Of a stretch of 64,000 nucleotides of DNA, positions 63,863 through 64,000 are shown one piece after another. Position 1 is the first letter of the stretch. Each line of letters opens with the position of its first letter. A program made the translations under genes and the position numbers. The notes under the pieces are model-generated. The model had not been told where the DNA came from, ran no database searches, and saw only the letters and a program-made list of their open reading frames with translations. The DNA comes from Collinsella sp. AF08-23. GTDB lineage: Bacteria; Actinomycetota; Coriobacteriia; Coriobacteriales; Coriobacteriaceae. Where the stretch lies: positions 71,442-135,441 of the forward strand of contig NZ_QUHV01000004.1 in assembly GCF_003479805.1 (NCBI RefSeq), written 5' to 3'.

Positions 63863-64000
63863 TTGAACCAGGAACAGACGAATATTACAACAGGAAAGCA
63901 AATACGTCATCTGCGAACACAATCCAACCAGAAACGGATTTTGGAAGCCTACGCCAAGCAGAACGGCTTTACCAATCTGCGCTGGTACACCGACGACGGC
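63863..64000 (+). CDS. Serine recombinase-like protein, start only, catalytic end apparently missing
   Basis: 46 codons from TTG 63863, with GAGAGGAG seven bases upstream, running off the window. SNQKRILEAYAKQNGF and LRWYTDDG match the region that normally follows the catalytic serine of large serine recombinases (NQ-x-x-x-L-x-x-Y...NGF...Y-x-D-D-G). The preceding Y-x-R-x-S segment is absent; in its place is ITTGKQIRHLRTQ. So it is either a decayed recombinase or one fused to a new start. The remainder lies outside the window. Confidence 0.65.
   Translation, partial: MNQEQTNITTGKQIRHLRTQSNQKRILEAYAKQNGFTNLRWYTDDG

Larger units (their letters stand above)
61207..64000 (+). mobile_element. tet(W)-carrying inserted element, left end (extends beyond window)
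   Basis: Base composition falls and Mod homology ends near 61200; from there come a low-GC stretch, the tet(W) promoter, leader and gene, and a serine-recombinase gene running off the edge. tet(W) in gut anaerobes is carried on conjugative or mobilisable elements. The exact left end is not resolved: it could be anywhere from about 61207 to 61500, and no terminal repeat is visible. Confidence 0.65.

Overview
The window is high-GC bacterial chromosome with compact operons. It has a GatCAB amidotransferase, many PTS and GH1 genes, a biotin-free PEP carboxylase anaplerotic gene, and large membrane-anchored LuxR-type regulators. Together these point to a gut Coriobacteriia, most likely Collinsella or a close relative; this is inferred from gene content and style, not from a marker gene. 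The last ~2.8 kb is lower in GC, carries tet(W), and is foreign.

Region 1 (1-15332) is an exopolysaccharide/capsule locus read left to right. It opens with the end of a NusG-family antiterminator and a leader with a 12-G tract. An initiating sugar transferase, a WecG/TagA glycosyltransferase and the CapE-CapF-CapG set for UDP-N-acetyl-L-fucosamine follow. From about 5344 base composition drops and a variable cassette begins: two GT4 transferases, a hexapeptide acyltransferase with a 9-G tract, a Wzy-like polymerase, a pyruvyl transferase, a second acyltransferase, a MenD-like ThDP enzyme paired with an SDR protein, and a Wzx flippase. Both GT4 genes carry long perfect DNA palindromes inside their coding sequence.

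Region 2 (15333-27265) is mixed. It has a broken ORF with a small membrane protein, an AlbA_2/RecG-like regulator behind an array of 9-bp operator-like repeats, ferritin, a DUF2207 protein, an acetyltransferase, purH, an unknown protein and a Bce-like two-component system. Several structured intergenic repeats lie here.

Region 3 (27266-43039) is beta-glucoside metabolism in two blocks: two 6-phospho-beta-glucosidases plus a HAD phosphatase, then LicT antiterminator, PTS IIBC, a third glucosidase, IIA and an HPr paralogue. Between the blocks lies an island of ABC permeases, an ABC ATPase that stops before Walker B, a two-HTH membrane LuxR protein, an AAA ATPase and a histidine phosphatase.

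Region 4 (43040-57000) is mostly housekeeping: gatCAB, two transport/acetyltransferase genes, L-threonine aldolase, hisS, ppc, and a DUF2975/XRE/membrane-protein operon.

Region 5 (57001-64000) holds a type III restriction operon (small ORF, res, mod) whose mod gene loses its 5' half close to a tet(W) element. That element has the usual attenuator leader, and is followed by the start of a serine-recombinase gene that runs off the window. The chromosome side therefore keeps Res and a Mod fragment without target recognition. No tRNA, rRNA or CRISPR array was seen.
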